Source: CAYHHI01 sp964356335
GTDB taxonomy: Bacteria; Arandabacterota; Arandabacteria; Arandabacterales; Arandabacteraceae
DNA: 64,000 nt
Reading direction: 5' to 3'
NCBI GenBank assembly: GCA_964356335.1
Contig: CAYHHI010000013.1
Span: 5,108-69,107 of the forward strand
Shown here: one piece after another, positions 52,249-61,552 of the stretch
Layout: each line of letters opens with the position of its first letter
How positions within the stretch are numbered: the stretch's first letter is position 1
Position numbers and translations under genes: made by a program
Notes under the pieces: generated by a model
Seen by the model: only the letters and a program-made list of their open reading frames with translations
What the model was told of the DNA's origin: nothing
The model's database searches: none

Positions 52249-53289
52249 TCACGCTATGCCAGTTCTCAGGCAATCGTGCATGTGGACTATGCCGATGGGA
52301 CGATCCCCCGCATCCACGACCACGAGACAAGTGATGAGCCGCTTAGGGTCTTCCTCCATCTTCTGGATGGCCCTGGCAACAAGCGCTTCCTTTGCTATGG
52401 TTCTGGGCCGAAGGGTCATGACACTGCCGACCTTTGCTTCTCGGATATCCTTGACATCGGGGTTCCCCATGAGGATGCGCTTGATATCGCCGTCAGTGAT
52501 TATCCCCGCCAGTTTCCCCTTGGCATCGACCACACCGGTCACACCCAGCTTCTTCTCGATGATCTCCACCAGAGCATCGCGCATGGTAGCATCCTCCCGC
52601 ACAAGGGGAAGGCTCGGGCCACTGTGCATGATGTCTTCGACCTTGACAAGAAGCCTCTTGCCCAGCGAACCTCCAGGGTGATGAAAGGCGAAATCCTCCG
52701 GCTTTAGGCCGCGCATCACGAAGACTGCTATCGCGAGAGCATCTCCCATTGCAAGCGCACATGATGACGATGCCGTCGGAGCCAACCCAAAGGGACAGGC
52801 TTCCTGCCTGACGCTTGCGTCGAGCACGAGATCACTCTCGCGAGCAAGATCGGATGCGGGGTCTCCGGTGATCGCAATTATCTTGGTGCCAAGCCGCTTG
52901 AATGTCGGCAGGAGTACAGCAAGCTCCTCGCTCCTGCCGCTCTTCGAGATGGCTATCACGATATCCCGCGTGCCCACCATTCCCAGGTCACCGTGCGCTG
53001 CCTCGACGGGATGCATGAAGAAGGCCGTCGTGCCTGTGCTGTTCATGGTCGCAGCGACTTTCTTTGCAACCAGACCGCTCTTGCCTATGCCTGTGACGAT
53101 TACCTTGCCACCGCGTTCCATGCAGGAGACTGTCAAGGAAACTGCGTCAAGGAATTCCTTGCCCAGCCTTTCTTCGAGGCGGGCAACCTCCTCAGCTTCG
53201 ATCCTTATCACGCTCTTCGCAGTCTCGAGCACATCGAGACCATTCTTGCTGTTGACGCACGCCATTGCCTGGTCTTTGTGTCTAGCCAC
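52249..53289 (-). CDS. kdsD: Arabinose-5-phosphate isomerase (KdsD/KpsF)
   Basis: Converts ribulose-5-P to arabinose-5-P, the first step of Kdo synthesis. SIS domain (GIGKSGLVAKKVAATMNSTG, HGDLGMVG, ISKSGRSEEL) followed by two CBS domains (about residues 225-345). 346 residues is typical. It overlaps kdsC by eight bases, in a run with kdsA and kdsB. Confidence 0.93.
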   Translation of the reverse strand: MARHKDQAMACVNSKNGLDVLETAKSVIRIEAEEVARLEERLGKEFLDAVSLTVSCMERGGKVIVTGIGKSGLVAKKVAATMNSTGTTAFFMHPVEAAHGDLGMVGTRDIVIAISKSGRSEELAVLLPTFKRLGTKIIAITGDPASDLARESDLVLDASVRQEACPFGLAPTASSSCALAMGDALAIAVFVMRGLKPEDFAFHHPGGSLGKRLLVKVEDIMHSGPSLPLVREDATMRDALVEIIEKKLGVTGVVDAKGKLAGIITDGDIKRILMGNPDVKDIREAKVGSVMTLRPRTIAKEALVARAIQKMEEDPKRLITCLVVVDAGDRPIGIVHMHDCLRTGIA

Positions 53290-53824
53290 TTCTCTCTCCC
53301 GGCTCTTGACCTGACGGATGCGCAGAAATCAATGCTTCCCACTGGCCGTTAAGCCTTAAGGCCCACTCACACGCCTCTCGCACCGCCCCGTTGCCGCCAC
53401 CAGACGAGGTCACGAATTTCGCCGCCCGCTTCACTTCATCCCTGGCATTGGCGACAGCTATCGGGAACCCCACGTGCAGCAAGATGTCCAGGTCAGAAAA
53501 ATCATCCCCGACGTAGGCTACCTCATCCGGTGACGTGCCGTATTTTGCCGTCAGAACCTTGAGACAAGCCAACTTGTTGTCAACTCCCTGGTGAACTTCC
53601 GTGATGCCAAGCTCCAGCGCCCTTCTTATGACGGCATCGCTGCGCCGCCCAGTTATCACAAAAGGCGTCAGGCCTGCTTTCCTCACCAGGGCCACGCCCA
53701 TCCCGTCCTGGGCGTGAAAGCGCTTGATCTCCAGGCCCATGTCGCCATAATATATGCCGCCGTCCGTGAGGACGCCGTCAACATCCATGCCAAACATCTT
53801 GATCTTGGTGCGGCTCTCCTGCAT
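53282..53824 (-). CDS. kdsC: 3-deoxy-D-manno-octulosonate 8-phosphate phosphatase
   Basis: HAD-family phosphatase removing phosphate from Kdo-8-P. The 180 residues contain DVDGVLTDGGIYYGD with the nucleophile, GRRSDAVIRRALELG, and VGDDFSDLDIL. The cap domain is absent, as in true KdsC. It sits between kdsA and kdsD. Confidence 0.93.
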   Translation of the reverse strand: MQESRTKIKMFGMDVDGVLTDGGIYYGDMGLEIKRFHAQDGMGVALVRKAGLTPFVITGRRSDAVIRRALELGITEVHQGVDNKLACLKVLTAKYGTSPDEVAYVGDDFSDLDILLHVGFPIAVANARDEVKRAAKFVTSSGGGNGAVREACEWALRLNGQWEALISAHPSGQEPGERSG

Positions 53825-53848
53825 AGATACCTCTCCTGGACGATACCC

Positions 53849-54685
53849 CTATTCGAAGGTCCTTACAAGTCTATCTATTGCCGCAACCTGGGACAAGAGC
53901 CAATGAACCCGCGAGAGGGGGAGCATGCTTGAGGAATCACACATGGCACGCCTGGGTTCAGGATGGGTTTCGAGGAAAAGGCCGTCCACACCGCATGCGA
54001 CCGCAGCTCTTGCAAGATACGGAACATACTGAGGCTCGCCGCCTGCCGGATCACTTGAGGGAAAACCATATACCCTCACGGCATGGGTCACATCAAAGAT
54101 CACGGGGCACTCGAGCGACCTCATTATGGGAAGGGCTCTCATGTCAACCACAAGCCGCCGATAGCCAAAGCAGCTGCCTCGCTCGGTGAGGATGATGTTG
54201 GTGTTGCCCGTGCTTCTTATCTTCGAGACCACGGCCTTCATGTCCTCGGGAGCGACGAATTGCCCCTTCTTCACGTTCACGGCTCTGCCGGACCGGCCGA
54301 CAACCAGGGCCAGCTCCGTCTGCTGGCTCAAATAAGCAGGTATCTGGATCACATCCAGCACTTCTCTAGCCTGCTCGACCTGCTCGCGGCAATGCACGTC
54401 CGAAAGCACGGGGATAGCGAGCCGGGATTTCACTTCGGCAAGAATGCGGAGCCCATCCTCGAGCCCCGGCCCCTTAAATCCCGATGCGCTCGACCTGTTG
54501 TCTTTCTCAAAAGACGATTTGAAAATGAAATTGAGACCGAGTTCCTGGGTCACAGACTTGAGATGGCCTGCCACCTCGAGACACGTGTCAAGATCCTCTA
54601 TTACACAGGGACCTCCGATGACGGTGAATCTGTCCCCGCCGATTTCGAAATGGCCCAGTTTTACCTTAGACACCCCGGATTTCAC
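53849..54685 (-). CDS. kdsA: Kdo-8-phosphate synthase
   Basis: Condenses arabinose-5-P and PEP. Motifs IGGPCVIED, FKSSFEKDNRSS and VIFDVTHAVR are visible; 278 residues is normal. It overlaps pyrG by four bases, which is a common arrangement because Kdo activation uses CTP. Confidence 0.95.
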   Translation of the reverse strand: MKSGVSKVKLGHFEIGGDRFTVIGGPCVIEDLDTCLEVAGHLKSVTQELGLNFIFKSSFEKDNRSSASGFKGPGLEDGLRILAEVKSRLAIPVLSDVHCREQVEQAREVLDVIQIPAYLSQQTELALVVGRSGRAVNVKKGQFVAPEDMKAVVSKIRSTGNTNIILTERGSCFGYRRLVVDMRALPIMRSLECPVIFDVTHAVRVYGFPSSDPAGGEPQYVPYLARAAVACGVDGLFLETHPEPRRAMCDSSSMLPLSRVHWLLSQVAAIDRLVRTFE

Positions 54686-56313
54686 GATATCCTTTCTGCG
54701 ATCAGTCGGTTCTTGAGCTTATGGGCCTTGGCCGCACGAACGAACTCCCGGAAAAGGGGATGCGCCCTGGCGGGACGGGACCTGAGCTCGGGGTGGAACT
54801 GGCAGCCCACAAACCAGGGATGATTGGTTATCTCTACCATCTCCACCAGGCTGCCATCGGGCGAGGTGCCGCTCACCACGAGGCCTTTCTCCGTCATCAC
54901 TTCCTTGAAAAGATTGTTGAACTCATATCTGTGCCTGTGCCTTTCGCTGATCACTCTGACTCCATAGGCGGCATAGGCGAACGTGCCTTCTTCAAGATGA
55001 CATGGACAGGCACCCAGGCGCATGCTCCCCCCCATTCGTGCGATGGAACGCTGTTCAGCCATCAGGTCAATCACGGGATAGGCCGTCGCCGAATCGAATT
55101 CCGAGCTGTTCGCACCCTTAAGCTCGCACACGTTCCTGGCAAATTCTATCACCGCGCACTGCATCCCCAAGCAGATGCCGAAGAACGGTATCCGGTTTTC
55201 GCGCGCGTACCTGACGGCTTCGAACATACCGTCAGTTCCTCTCTCACCGAAGCCGCCCGGGATCAGTATACCATCGAAGCCGCGAAAGACACCCTCGGCA
55301 ACCTGGGGCGTCACCCGTTCGGAGGCAACCCAGGTGGTCTCCACTCTGACGTCATTGGCGATTCCGGCGTGAATGAAGGCCTCATTTATACTCTTGTAGG
55401 CATCCTGGAGTTCGGTGTACTTGCCGACTATGGCAACACTCACCTGGCCGCCGGGGCGCTTTATCTTTTCAACCAAGGTCTTCCAATCGGTCAAGTCGGG
55501 CTCGGGACATGTGAGCCGGAGCATCGAGACCACATGTGCATCCAGGCCTCCCTCGTGAAATATCAGGGGCACCTGATACACGGATTCCACATCTTTCGCT
55601 TCTATGACGGCGTCCGTCCTGACGTTACAGAAAAGCGCCATCTTTTGGCGGGCATCCTCGCTGATATGTCTCTCAGTACGACAGAGCAGTATATCAGCCT
55701 GGATCCCGATCTCCCTGAGCTCGCGCACGCTGTGCTGCGTGGGTTTGGTCTTGAGCTCCTTGGCCGCTTCGATGTAGGGAACGAGCGTAAGATGGACGAA
55801 TACCGTGTTGTTCCGGCCCAGCTCTAACCTCATCTGCCTTATGGATTCCAGAAAAGGCAGGCTTTCTATGTCGCCGACGGTGCCGCCGATCTCACTGATG
55901 CAGACGTCAACCCCACGTGCTTCCCCGACTTTCATGATTCTCGATTTGATCTCATCGGTGACGTGCGGAATCACCTGGACCGTGCGGCCGAGATAGTCGC
56001 CCCTGCGCTCTCGCGCGATGATGGTATCGTAGATCTGTCCGGCGGTCACGTTGTGGTCGCGGGTCAAGTCTTCATCCAGAAACCTCTCATAGTGACCCAG
56101 ATCAAGATCGGTCTCGGCGCCGTCATCGGTGACAAAGACCTCTCCATGTTGGAAGGGGCTCATCGTGCCGGGGTCAACATTGAGATAGGGATCGAACTTC
56201 TGAAGCGTGACCTTGAGGCCGCGTTTCTTCAATAACATCCCAAGCGAGGCCGATGCTATGCCCTTGCCCAGGGACGAGACCACACCGCCGGTGACGAACA
56301 CATATTTGGCCAT
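54682..56313 (-). CDS. pyrG: CTP synthase
   Basis: Makes CTP from UTP, ATP and glutamine. The synthetase half has FVTGGVVSSLGKGIASASLG, and the glutaminase half has the nucleophile in FFGICLGMQCAVIEF plus QFHPEL. 543 residues is normal. It lies between kdsA and kdsB, supplying CTP for CMP-Kdo. Confidence 0.97.
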   Translation of the reverse strand: MAKYVFVTGGVVSSLGKGIASASLGMLLKKRGLKVTLQKFDPYLNVDPGTMSPFQHGEVFVTDDGAETDLDLGHYERFLDEDLTRDHNVTAGQIYDTIIARERRGDYLGRTVQVIPHVTDEIKSRIMKVGEARGVDVCISEIGGTVGDIESLPFLESIRQMRLELGRNNTVFVHLTLVPYIEAAKELKTKPTQHSVRELREIGIQADILLCRTERHISEDARQKMALFCNVRTDAVIEAKDVESVYQVPLIFHEGGLDAHVVSMLRLTCPEPDLTDWKTLVEKIKRPGGQVSVAIVGKYTELQDAYKSINEAFIHAGIANDVRVETTWVASERVTPQVAEGVFRGFDGILIPGGFGERGTDGMFEAVRYARENRIPFFGICLGMQCAVIEFARNVCELKGANSSEFDSATAYPVIDLMAEQRSIARMGGSMRLGACPCHLEEGTFAYAAYGVRVISERHRHRYEFNNLFKEVMTEKGLVVSGTSPDGSLVEMVEITNHPWFVGCQFHPELRSRPARAHPLFREFVRAAKAHKLKNRLIAERIS

Positions 56314-57080
56314 TATGCCGTGCCTCTAGTGCTGAGCAGATTCTCCACCTTCGCTATGTCTGCCGGGACGTCAACACAGGGGCTTCGGGAGTCGACAACC
56401 GCCACCTCTATCTTGATGCCGAGGAAGAGGGCCCTCAGCTGCTCCAGCGACTCCAATTCCTCGGTCTCGCAGGGTGGGGCCTGAGTGATCTCGAGCAATG
56501 CAGCGCGGCTGTATCCATAGGTGCCCACATGCCTGAAATACGTTGAGGCCTCAAGATCGATGTCGGCTCCCCTGTCAAGATACTTCTTCGGAAAGGGGAT
56601 TGCATGTCTCGAAAAATACATGGCATGGCAATCCTTCGTCACGACCACCTTGACCACGTTCTGGTCGAAGAGCCCGCTCCTCGCCGCGATCCGTGTGACC
56701 AGTGTTGCCATGGGCGCGCCTTCAAGGAGCATCCCGGCGCACCTGTCGACCAGGCGAGGGTCTATCAGAGGCTCATCCCCCTGCACATTTATGTAATAAG
56801 GGGCTTCAAGGCGGCCCGCAACCTCAGCAACCCTGTCGGTGCCAGATCTGTGCTCCGCCGATGTCATCATCACCTCGCCCCCGAAGACCTCCACAGCCCG
56901 TCTTATCCTCTCGTCGTCGGTGGCAACGATCACTCGCGAGAGCAGGTGAGCCCTGGATGTCATCTCATGAACATGCTGGATCATGGGCTTGCCCGCAATC
57001 AGCGCAAGGGGCTTGCCGGGAAACCGCGTAGAACCGTACCTCGCGGGAATTACGCCTATGATTGGGCCCGTCTCAGGCAC
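56313..57080 (-). CDS. kdsB: 3-deoxy-manno-octulosonate cytidylyltransferase
   Basis: Activates Kdo to CMP-Kdo. The 255-residue product has IPARYGSTRFPGKPLALI, the nucleotide region with ADDxx-like TDDERI, and YINVQGDEPLIDP. It overlaps pyrG by one base and the fumarase gene by eight. Confidence 0.95.
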   Translation of the reverse strand: MPETGPIIGVIPARYGSTRFPGKPLALIAGKPMIQHVHEMTSRAHLLSRVIVATDDERIRRAVEVFGGEVMMTSAEHRSGTDRVAEVAGRLEAPYYINVQGDEPLIDPRLVDRCAGMLLEGAPMATLVTRIAARSGLFDQNVVKVVVTKDCHAMYFSRHAIPFPKKYLDRGADIDLEASTYFRHVGTYGYSRAALLEITQAPPCETEELESLEQLRALFLGIKIEVAVVDSRSPCVDVPADIAKVENLLSTRGTA

Positions 57081-57633
57081 TTATCTTGTAAGCCTCCTTA
57101 CCCTTCTGGTAGAGGTCGTCACCAAACATATCTATGGCTACGATCAGGGGTAAGTCCTTCACTTCCATGATCCTTATCGCCTCGGCACCTAGCTCCTGGT
57201 AGGCAATGACGTCAGACTTGGTTATCGACTTCGAGATCAGGGCGCCGGCGCCGCCGACCGCCGCAAAGTAAACCGCGCCGTGCTGCTTCATGGCCAGCTT
57301 CACCTGTTCGGAGCGAGGCCCCTTGCCTATCATACCTTTGAGGCCCTTGCTGATAAGAAGCGGAGCATAGGCGTCCATTCGGCCCGACGTGGTGGGCCCT
57401 GCTGAACCCACTGCATAACCCGGTTTCGCGGGCGAAGGTCCCACATAATAGATGACCGCGCCTTCGAGATCAAACGGCAGCTTCTGGTTCTTATCGATCA
57501 GATCCACTATCCTCTTATGAGCTGCATCCCGTGCCGTATATATTGCACCGGTGAGCGTCACCTTATCCCCTATCTTGAGGTCTTTGAGATCATCGTTGGT
57601 AAGCGGTGTGCTTAGGCTTTTGATCTTTGCCAT
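57073..57633 (-). CDS. Class I fumarate hydratase, beta subunit
   Basis: 186 residues, the C-terminal domain of class I [4Fe-4S] fumarase/tartrate dehydratase: TLTGAIYTARDAAHKR, GPTTSGRMDAYAP, and KGMIGKGPRS. With the alpha subunit it interconverts fumarate and malate. The L(+)-tartrate variant cannot be excluded. The end overlaps kdsB by eight bases. Confidence 0.9.
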   Translation of the reverse strand: MAKIKSLSTPLTNDDLKDLKIGDKVTLTGAIYTARDAAHKRIVDLIDKNQKLPFDLEGAVIYYVGPSPAKPGYAVGSAGPTTSGRMDAYAPLLISKGLKGMIGKGPRSEQVKLAMKQHGAVYFAAVGGAGALISKSITKSDVIAYQELGAEAIRIMEVKDLPLIVAIDMFGDDLYQKGKEAYKISA

Positions 57634-57651
57634 GTCGATCCTCCAGTGTCC

Positions 57652-58494
57652 CTATATCACTCTGTGTCCGTGCCTTGATGCATGACAGTTGATGTTAACG
57701 GCAGCCGGTAGGGAAGCAATATGACATGGATAGGTCTCGATGTGCACGTCTAGCGCCGTTACTCTTCCCCCGAGCCCCTGAGGCCCTATGCCAGTGGCAT
57801 TCACGCGCCTCAGCAGTTCATCTTCGATCTCGGCGTAAAAGGGATCGGGATGGCGGCTCCCCAGCGGCCGCAGAAGCGCCTTCTTGGCAAGAAAAGCGCA
57901 TTTCTCAAATGTGCCTCCTATGCCCACACCAACAACGATGGGGGGACACGGGTTTCCGCCGGAGGCCTCGACCCTTTCGACAACGAAATTCTTGACACCC
58001 TCTATACCATCAGAGGGCTTGAGCATCTTCACGCCACTCATGTTTTCGCTACCGCCGCCCTTCGGAGCCACGGTCACCCTGACCTTGTCCCCGGGCACGA
58101 TGCTAAAGTGGACGACGGGAGGTGTGTTGTCGCCCGTATTGACGCGCCTTATCGGATCGGAGAGAATTGACTTCCTCAAGAAACCCTCGGTATATCCTTT
58201 CCCCACACCGTCTGCGATCGCCTGATTGATGTCTCCCCCAACGAAATGCACATCTTGCCCGACGTCAAGGAAGATCACGGTGAAGCCGGTGTCCTGGCAA
58301 ATCGGAATCCTCTCTTCCCGTGCGATGCGCGCATTATCGAGCAACATCGCAAGGATCTCCTTACCGGTCGGTGACTCCTCAACATCGATCATTTTCTTGA
58401 TATAGGCAATCTCCTCATCGCCAAGAACCAAGTTTGTCGAAATCGAAAGATCCTTTACGGCATTGCTGACCAATTTGACGTCAACTTCCCGCAC
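57652..58494 (-). CDS. Class I fumarate hydratase, alpha subunit
   Basis: 280 residues from GTG 58494, chosen because GGAGGT lies six bases upstream and the product then starts REVDVKLVSNAVKDL as in the family; the longer frame to 58554 is not needed. Iron-sulfur ligands are in ICQDTGFTVIF, GTFEKCAFLAKKALLR and INCHASRHGHRVI. It pairs with the beta subunit 18 bases downstream. Confidence 0.92.
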   Translation of the reverse strand: MREVDVKLVSNAVKDLSISTNLVLGDEEIAYIKKMIDVEESPTGKEILAMLLDNARIAREERIPICQDTGFTVIFLDVGQDVHFVGGDINQAIADGVGKGYTEGFLRKSILSDPIRRVNTGDNTPPVVHFSIVPGDKVRVTVAPKGGGSENMSGVKMLKPSDGIEGVKNFVVERVEASGGNPCPPIVVGVGIGGTFEKCAFLAKKALLRPLGSRHPDPFYAEIEDELLRRVNATGIGPQGLGGRVTALDVHIETYPCHIASLPAAVNINCHASRHGHRVI

Positions 58495-58537
58495 AGATTG
58501 ACCTCCACTTGTTGGCCCTGGGCCTCTTGCCCCCAAC

Positions 58538-59191
58538 TCAGAGCGCGTGTTCAAGCACGACTATCCGCTCACCGCAAAGATTCTCTTTCTTGATCTCGAT
58601 CTCGGAGTTACCCGGTCTCTCATGGTTGCCTGCAAGCGACAGGAAATCCTCGACCGGCTTCACGGGAAAATTAAGGGACTCGGTTTTGAAGTGCATGGGA
58701 ATCACGATGGAAGGCCGGAGCGATTTCATCACGGCAACGGCCTCCTTCGGGCCTATAGTGAAGAGCCCGCCGACAGGAATCAGCAAGACATCCACCTTGC
58801 CTATGGCGCTCACTTCTTCATCGGAAAGGGAATGCCCTAGGTCGCCCAGATGGGCAATCCTCAGCCCATCCATCTCGATCACGTGGACGATGTTCCGTCC
58901 TCTTTCCTTACCCTGTCGGGCGTCGTGGAAGGTCTTGACCCCGATCACTGAGATGCCTGCGGCGTCGTGTTTGCCCGACGTAGCGATCGTCTCGAAGCCT
59001 TCCGGGATGCCGTCAAGGCAGAAGTGATCATCGTGATCGTGGCTCACCGTCACGACGTCGACCTTCTCCTTGATGGGTCCATATCCGACTGCCCCATCGA
59101 AGCCGCCACTCTTGTAGGGATCGGTGAGAACCTTTGTTCCAGTATCAGAGGTCAAGACAAAAGACGCATGACCCAGCCATCTGATCTTCAT
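58538..59191 (-). CDS. MBL-fold metal-dependent hydrolase (UPF0173-like)
   Basis: 217 residues with the metallo-beta-lactamase motif SHDHDDHFCLDG, a later HLGDLGHS and the MHFKTES region. The family is of unknown substrate (YtkL/UPF0173-like). It has normal length. It follows the L27 terminator and precedes the fumarase genes with 43 bases between. Confidence 0.85.
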   Translation of the reverse strand: MKIRWLGHASFVLTSDTGTKVLTDPYKSGGFDGAVGYGPIKEKVDVVTVSHDHDDHFCLDGIPEGFETIATSGKHDAAGISVIGVKTFHDARQGKERGRNIVHVIEMDGLRIAHLGDLGHSLSDEEVSAIGKVDVLLIPVGGLFTIGPKEAVAVMKSLRPSIVIPMHFKTESLNFPVKPVEDFLSLAGNHERPGNSEIEIKKENLCGERIVVLEHAL

Positions 59192-59230
59192 GCTTTCACT
59201 CCCTCGAAGGACCGGAACGTCAAAAGGTAA

Positions 59231-59258
59231 AACTAAAAAACCGGAGACTATTCTCCGG
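59231..59258 (-). terminator. Rho-independent terminator after rpmA
   Basis: CCGGAGA (59241-59247) pairs with TCTCCGG (59252-59258) across a 4-base loop, followed on the minus strand by TTTTTTAGTTTT. It lies about 30 bases beyond the L27 stop. This is the cleanest terminator in the window. Confidence 0.85.
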
Positions 59259-59289
59259 CATCATTTATGAAAAGATAAACGAGACTCGG

Positions 59290-59541
59290 CTAGGCGTAAA
59301 CACTCACTCTCTTTTTCGTCTTTCCTTTTCGCTCGAAAGCGACCTTGCCACTTATAAGCGCAAAAAGGGTGTTATCCTTCCCCATTCCCACGTTCTCACC
59401 GGGAAGGATCTTGGTGCCTCGCTGCCTCATGATTATGGTTCCCGCATTTATCAACTGGCCTGCATACCTCTTGACGCCCAGCCGTTGCGCATTGCTATCG
59501 CGCCCGTTGCGGGAGCTTCCAACACCCTTCTTGTGTGCCAT
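59290..59541 (-). CDS. rpmA: 50S ribosomal protein L27
   Basis: 83 residues, N-terminus MAHKKGVGSSRNGRDSNAQR, then GVKRYAGQLINAGTIIMRQR. This is the ordinary form without a processed N-terminal extension. It follows rplU by 16 bases. Confidence 0.97.
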   Translation of the reverse strand: MAHKKGVGSSRNGRDSNAQRLGVKRYAGQLINAGTIIMRQRGTKILPGENVGMGKDNTLFALISGKVAFERKGKTKKRVSVYA

Positions 59542-59557
59542 GACCTAATGGACCTCC

Positions 59558-59869
59558 TCACCCAACAATCTGCGAAATCTTCACTTCGGTGAAGGGCTGT
59601 CTGTGTCCCCTCTTCCTCCGGTAGAATTTTCGCCTTCTGTACTTGAAAATGATCTCCTTGTCAGCCTTACCGTGACTCACGACCGTGCCTATTACCTTTG
59701 CACCCTCAAGCGCAGGTGCCCCGACTTTGAAATCCCCGTCGGTCCTCACCGCGAACACGCGGTCAAAGGTCACCGTCGAGCCGACCTCGGCACGGAGCCG
59801 GGGAACGCGCACGGTCTCCTCAGGCGCAACCTTGAGCTGCCTGCCACCTACATCAATCACAGCGTACAT
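59558..59869 (-). CDS. rplU: 50S ribosomal protein L21
   Basis: 103 residues: MYAVIDVGGRQLKVAPEETV and C-terminal FKYRRRKFYRRKRGHRQPFT are both L21 signatures. A promoter (TTGACA-N16-TTAAAT) lies 40-75 bases upstream. It heads the rplU-rpmA transcript. Confidence 0.97.
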   Translation of the reverse strand: MYAVIDVGGRQLKVAPEETVRVPRLRAEVGSTVTFDRVFAVRTDGDFKVGAPALEGAKVIGTVVSHGKADKEIIFKYRRRKFYRRKRGHRQPFTEVKISQIVG

Positions 59870-59915
59870 GTCTTTCTCCGATTTTCATCTCCGAGTGATG
59901 CTTTATAACCAGACT

Positions 59916-59943
59916 ATTTAACATGCCGGAGTGCTGGTGTCAA
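59916..59943 (-). promoter_or_regulatory. Sigma-70 promoter of rplU-rpmA
   Basis: The minus strand has TTGACA (59943-59938), 16 bases, then TTAAAT (59921-59916). The start point would be near 59909, about 40 bases before the L21 ATG. Confidence 0.5.
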
Positions 59944-60004
59944 GGCATATCTTGGCGGGCCTTGAGCGAACCTCGCTATCGGCGAAGGTGTGACAACAGC
60001 AAGC

Positions 60005-61549
60005 TCAGGCTTCAATCAGAGGCGACAGGTCCTCGCGCGTCCTGGATGAACGGATCACCGCGTCGGTGCGCCTCAGGCTGGCATCATCCTTGACGTCGAT
60101 CTCGATCCCGAACTGCTTTTCCAGCCTCATTATGCGCCGCGATCTCTCCGAGAGCATATAGAAGGCAACTTCGGGGTTGAGGTAGACCTCAATGCGCTTC
60201 TCCGAACTCCTGGATTTGAGCCGTTTGAGCATCCTCTCTATGCGCATCTCCATCGACTCGAGTGAGAGCACCCTGCCCGAGCCGCCACAGTTGGAACAGG
60301 TTTCACTGAGGATCTGGCCGAGGCTCGGCCTCACCCGCTGGCGCGTCATTTCCACCAGGCCCATCTCGCTCACCCTGAGGGTCTTGGTGCGGGACCTGTC
60401 GCGCCTGAGGCCCGTCCTCAGCTCCTCCAAAACGCGTTTCCGGTTTTCCTCGAGCTGCATGTCTATGAAATCGATCACGATGATGCCGCCCAGGTCCCTG
60501 AGCCTCAGCTGGTGGGCAATCTCACTTGCCGCCTGGACATTGGTCCTCAGAGCGGTCTCTTCCTGGTCGCGTGCGCCCCTGTATCTTCCAGTGTTGACGT
60601 CGATGGCGACCAGGGCCTCGGTGTGGTCGATCGAGATGAACCCACCCTTCTTCAAGGGGACTATCCTGCTCAAGATCTTTTCAGTCTCTTTCTCTATCTC
60701 ATAGGCATCGAAGATGGGGGTGTCTTCCTTGTAGAGATGAACCCGGGACCGCAGGTTAGGTGCGGAAGAACGAAGATAGGAAAGGATCTCTTTGAATTCG
60801 CTCTTGGAATCCACAACGATTCTCGTGACATCGTCAGTGAATATGTCACGGACAAGTCTCGTTATTATCTCGATATCTTTGTGAATCAGGCTGGGCGTCC
60901 TGGCCTTCTGGGTCCGCTTTGCGACCTTGTTCCAGAGCTTCATCAGGAACCTTATGTCGGAGGCAAATTGCTTCTTGCCCATCCCGACGCCAGCCGTCCT
61001 CACTATGAGGCCCATATCGGCAGGCTTCAGGGGCAGGACGATTTCCTTAAGCCTGTGCCTTTCCTCTCTGTCATCGATCTTGCGGGAGATGCCCATGAGG
61101 CCGGCGTTGGGTAATAGCACCACGTACCTGCCTGGAAGCGAAATCTGGCTGCTCACCCTCGGCCCCTTGGTACCAATGGGTTCCTTGGTGAGCTGGACCA
61201 GGATTTGATCACCCTTGGAGAGCATCTGCTCAATAGCCAGGCCCTTTCCCCTCGCCGCAGGCTCCTGGGCTACCTCACTTTCCACATCGAATCTCTCCTC
61301 GATGCTTTCGAAATCCTTGATCTCACCGCCCATGTCTGAGACATGCAGGAAAGCGCTCTTCTCATGTCCGATATCAAGAAAAGCCGCCTGCATGCCAGGC
61401 AGCACCGCGGTCACCCTGGCCTTGTAAAGATCGCCCACCGAGACCCTCTCGCCTGAGCGCTCGACCATGAACTCAACCAGTTCCCCATCTTCCTTGATGC
61501 CTATCCTGGTCTCATTCGGTTCGACGTTAATGACTATTTCTTTCTTCAC
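60005..61549 (-). CDS. rng: Ribonuclease E/G family endoribonuclease (Rng-like)
   Basis: 514 residues, an RNase G-sized protein. It has an S1 domain (GDLYKARVTAVLPGMQAAFL), DNase-I-like catalytic acids in FISIDHTEALVAIDVNTGRY and IVIDFIDMQ, and a zinc-link motif CSNCGGSG. It lacks the long scaffold tail of RNase E, so the product is called RNase G-like. It follows the radical SAM gene by three bases; the rng-rplU-rpmA order is conserved widely. Confidence 0.92.
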   Translation of the reverse strand: MKKEIVINVEPNETRIGIKEDGELVEFMVERSGERVSVGDLYKARVTAVLPGMQAAFLDIGHEKSAFLHVSDMGGEIKDFESIEERFDVESEVAQEPAARGKGLAIEQMLSKGDQILVQLTKEPIGTKGPRVSSQISLPGRYVVLLPNAGLMGISRKIDDREERHRLKEIVLPLKPADMGLIVRTAGVGMGKKQFASDIRFLMKLWNKVAKRTQKARTPSLIHKDIEIITRLVRDIFTDDVTRIVVDSKSEFKEILSYLRSSAPNLRSRVHLYKEDTPIFDAYEIEKETEKILSRIVPLKKGGFISIDHTEALVAIDVNTGRYRGARDQEETALRTNVQAASEIAHQLRLRDLGGIIVIDFIDMQLEENRKRVLEELRTGLRRDRSRTKTLRVSEMGLVEMTRQRVRPSLGQILSETCSNCGGSGRVLSLESMEMRIERMLKRLKSRSSEKRIEVYLNPEVAFYMLSERSRRIMRLEKQFGIEIDVKDDASLRRTDAVIRSSRTREDLSPLIEA

Positions 61550-61552
61550 TTT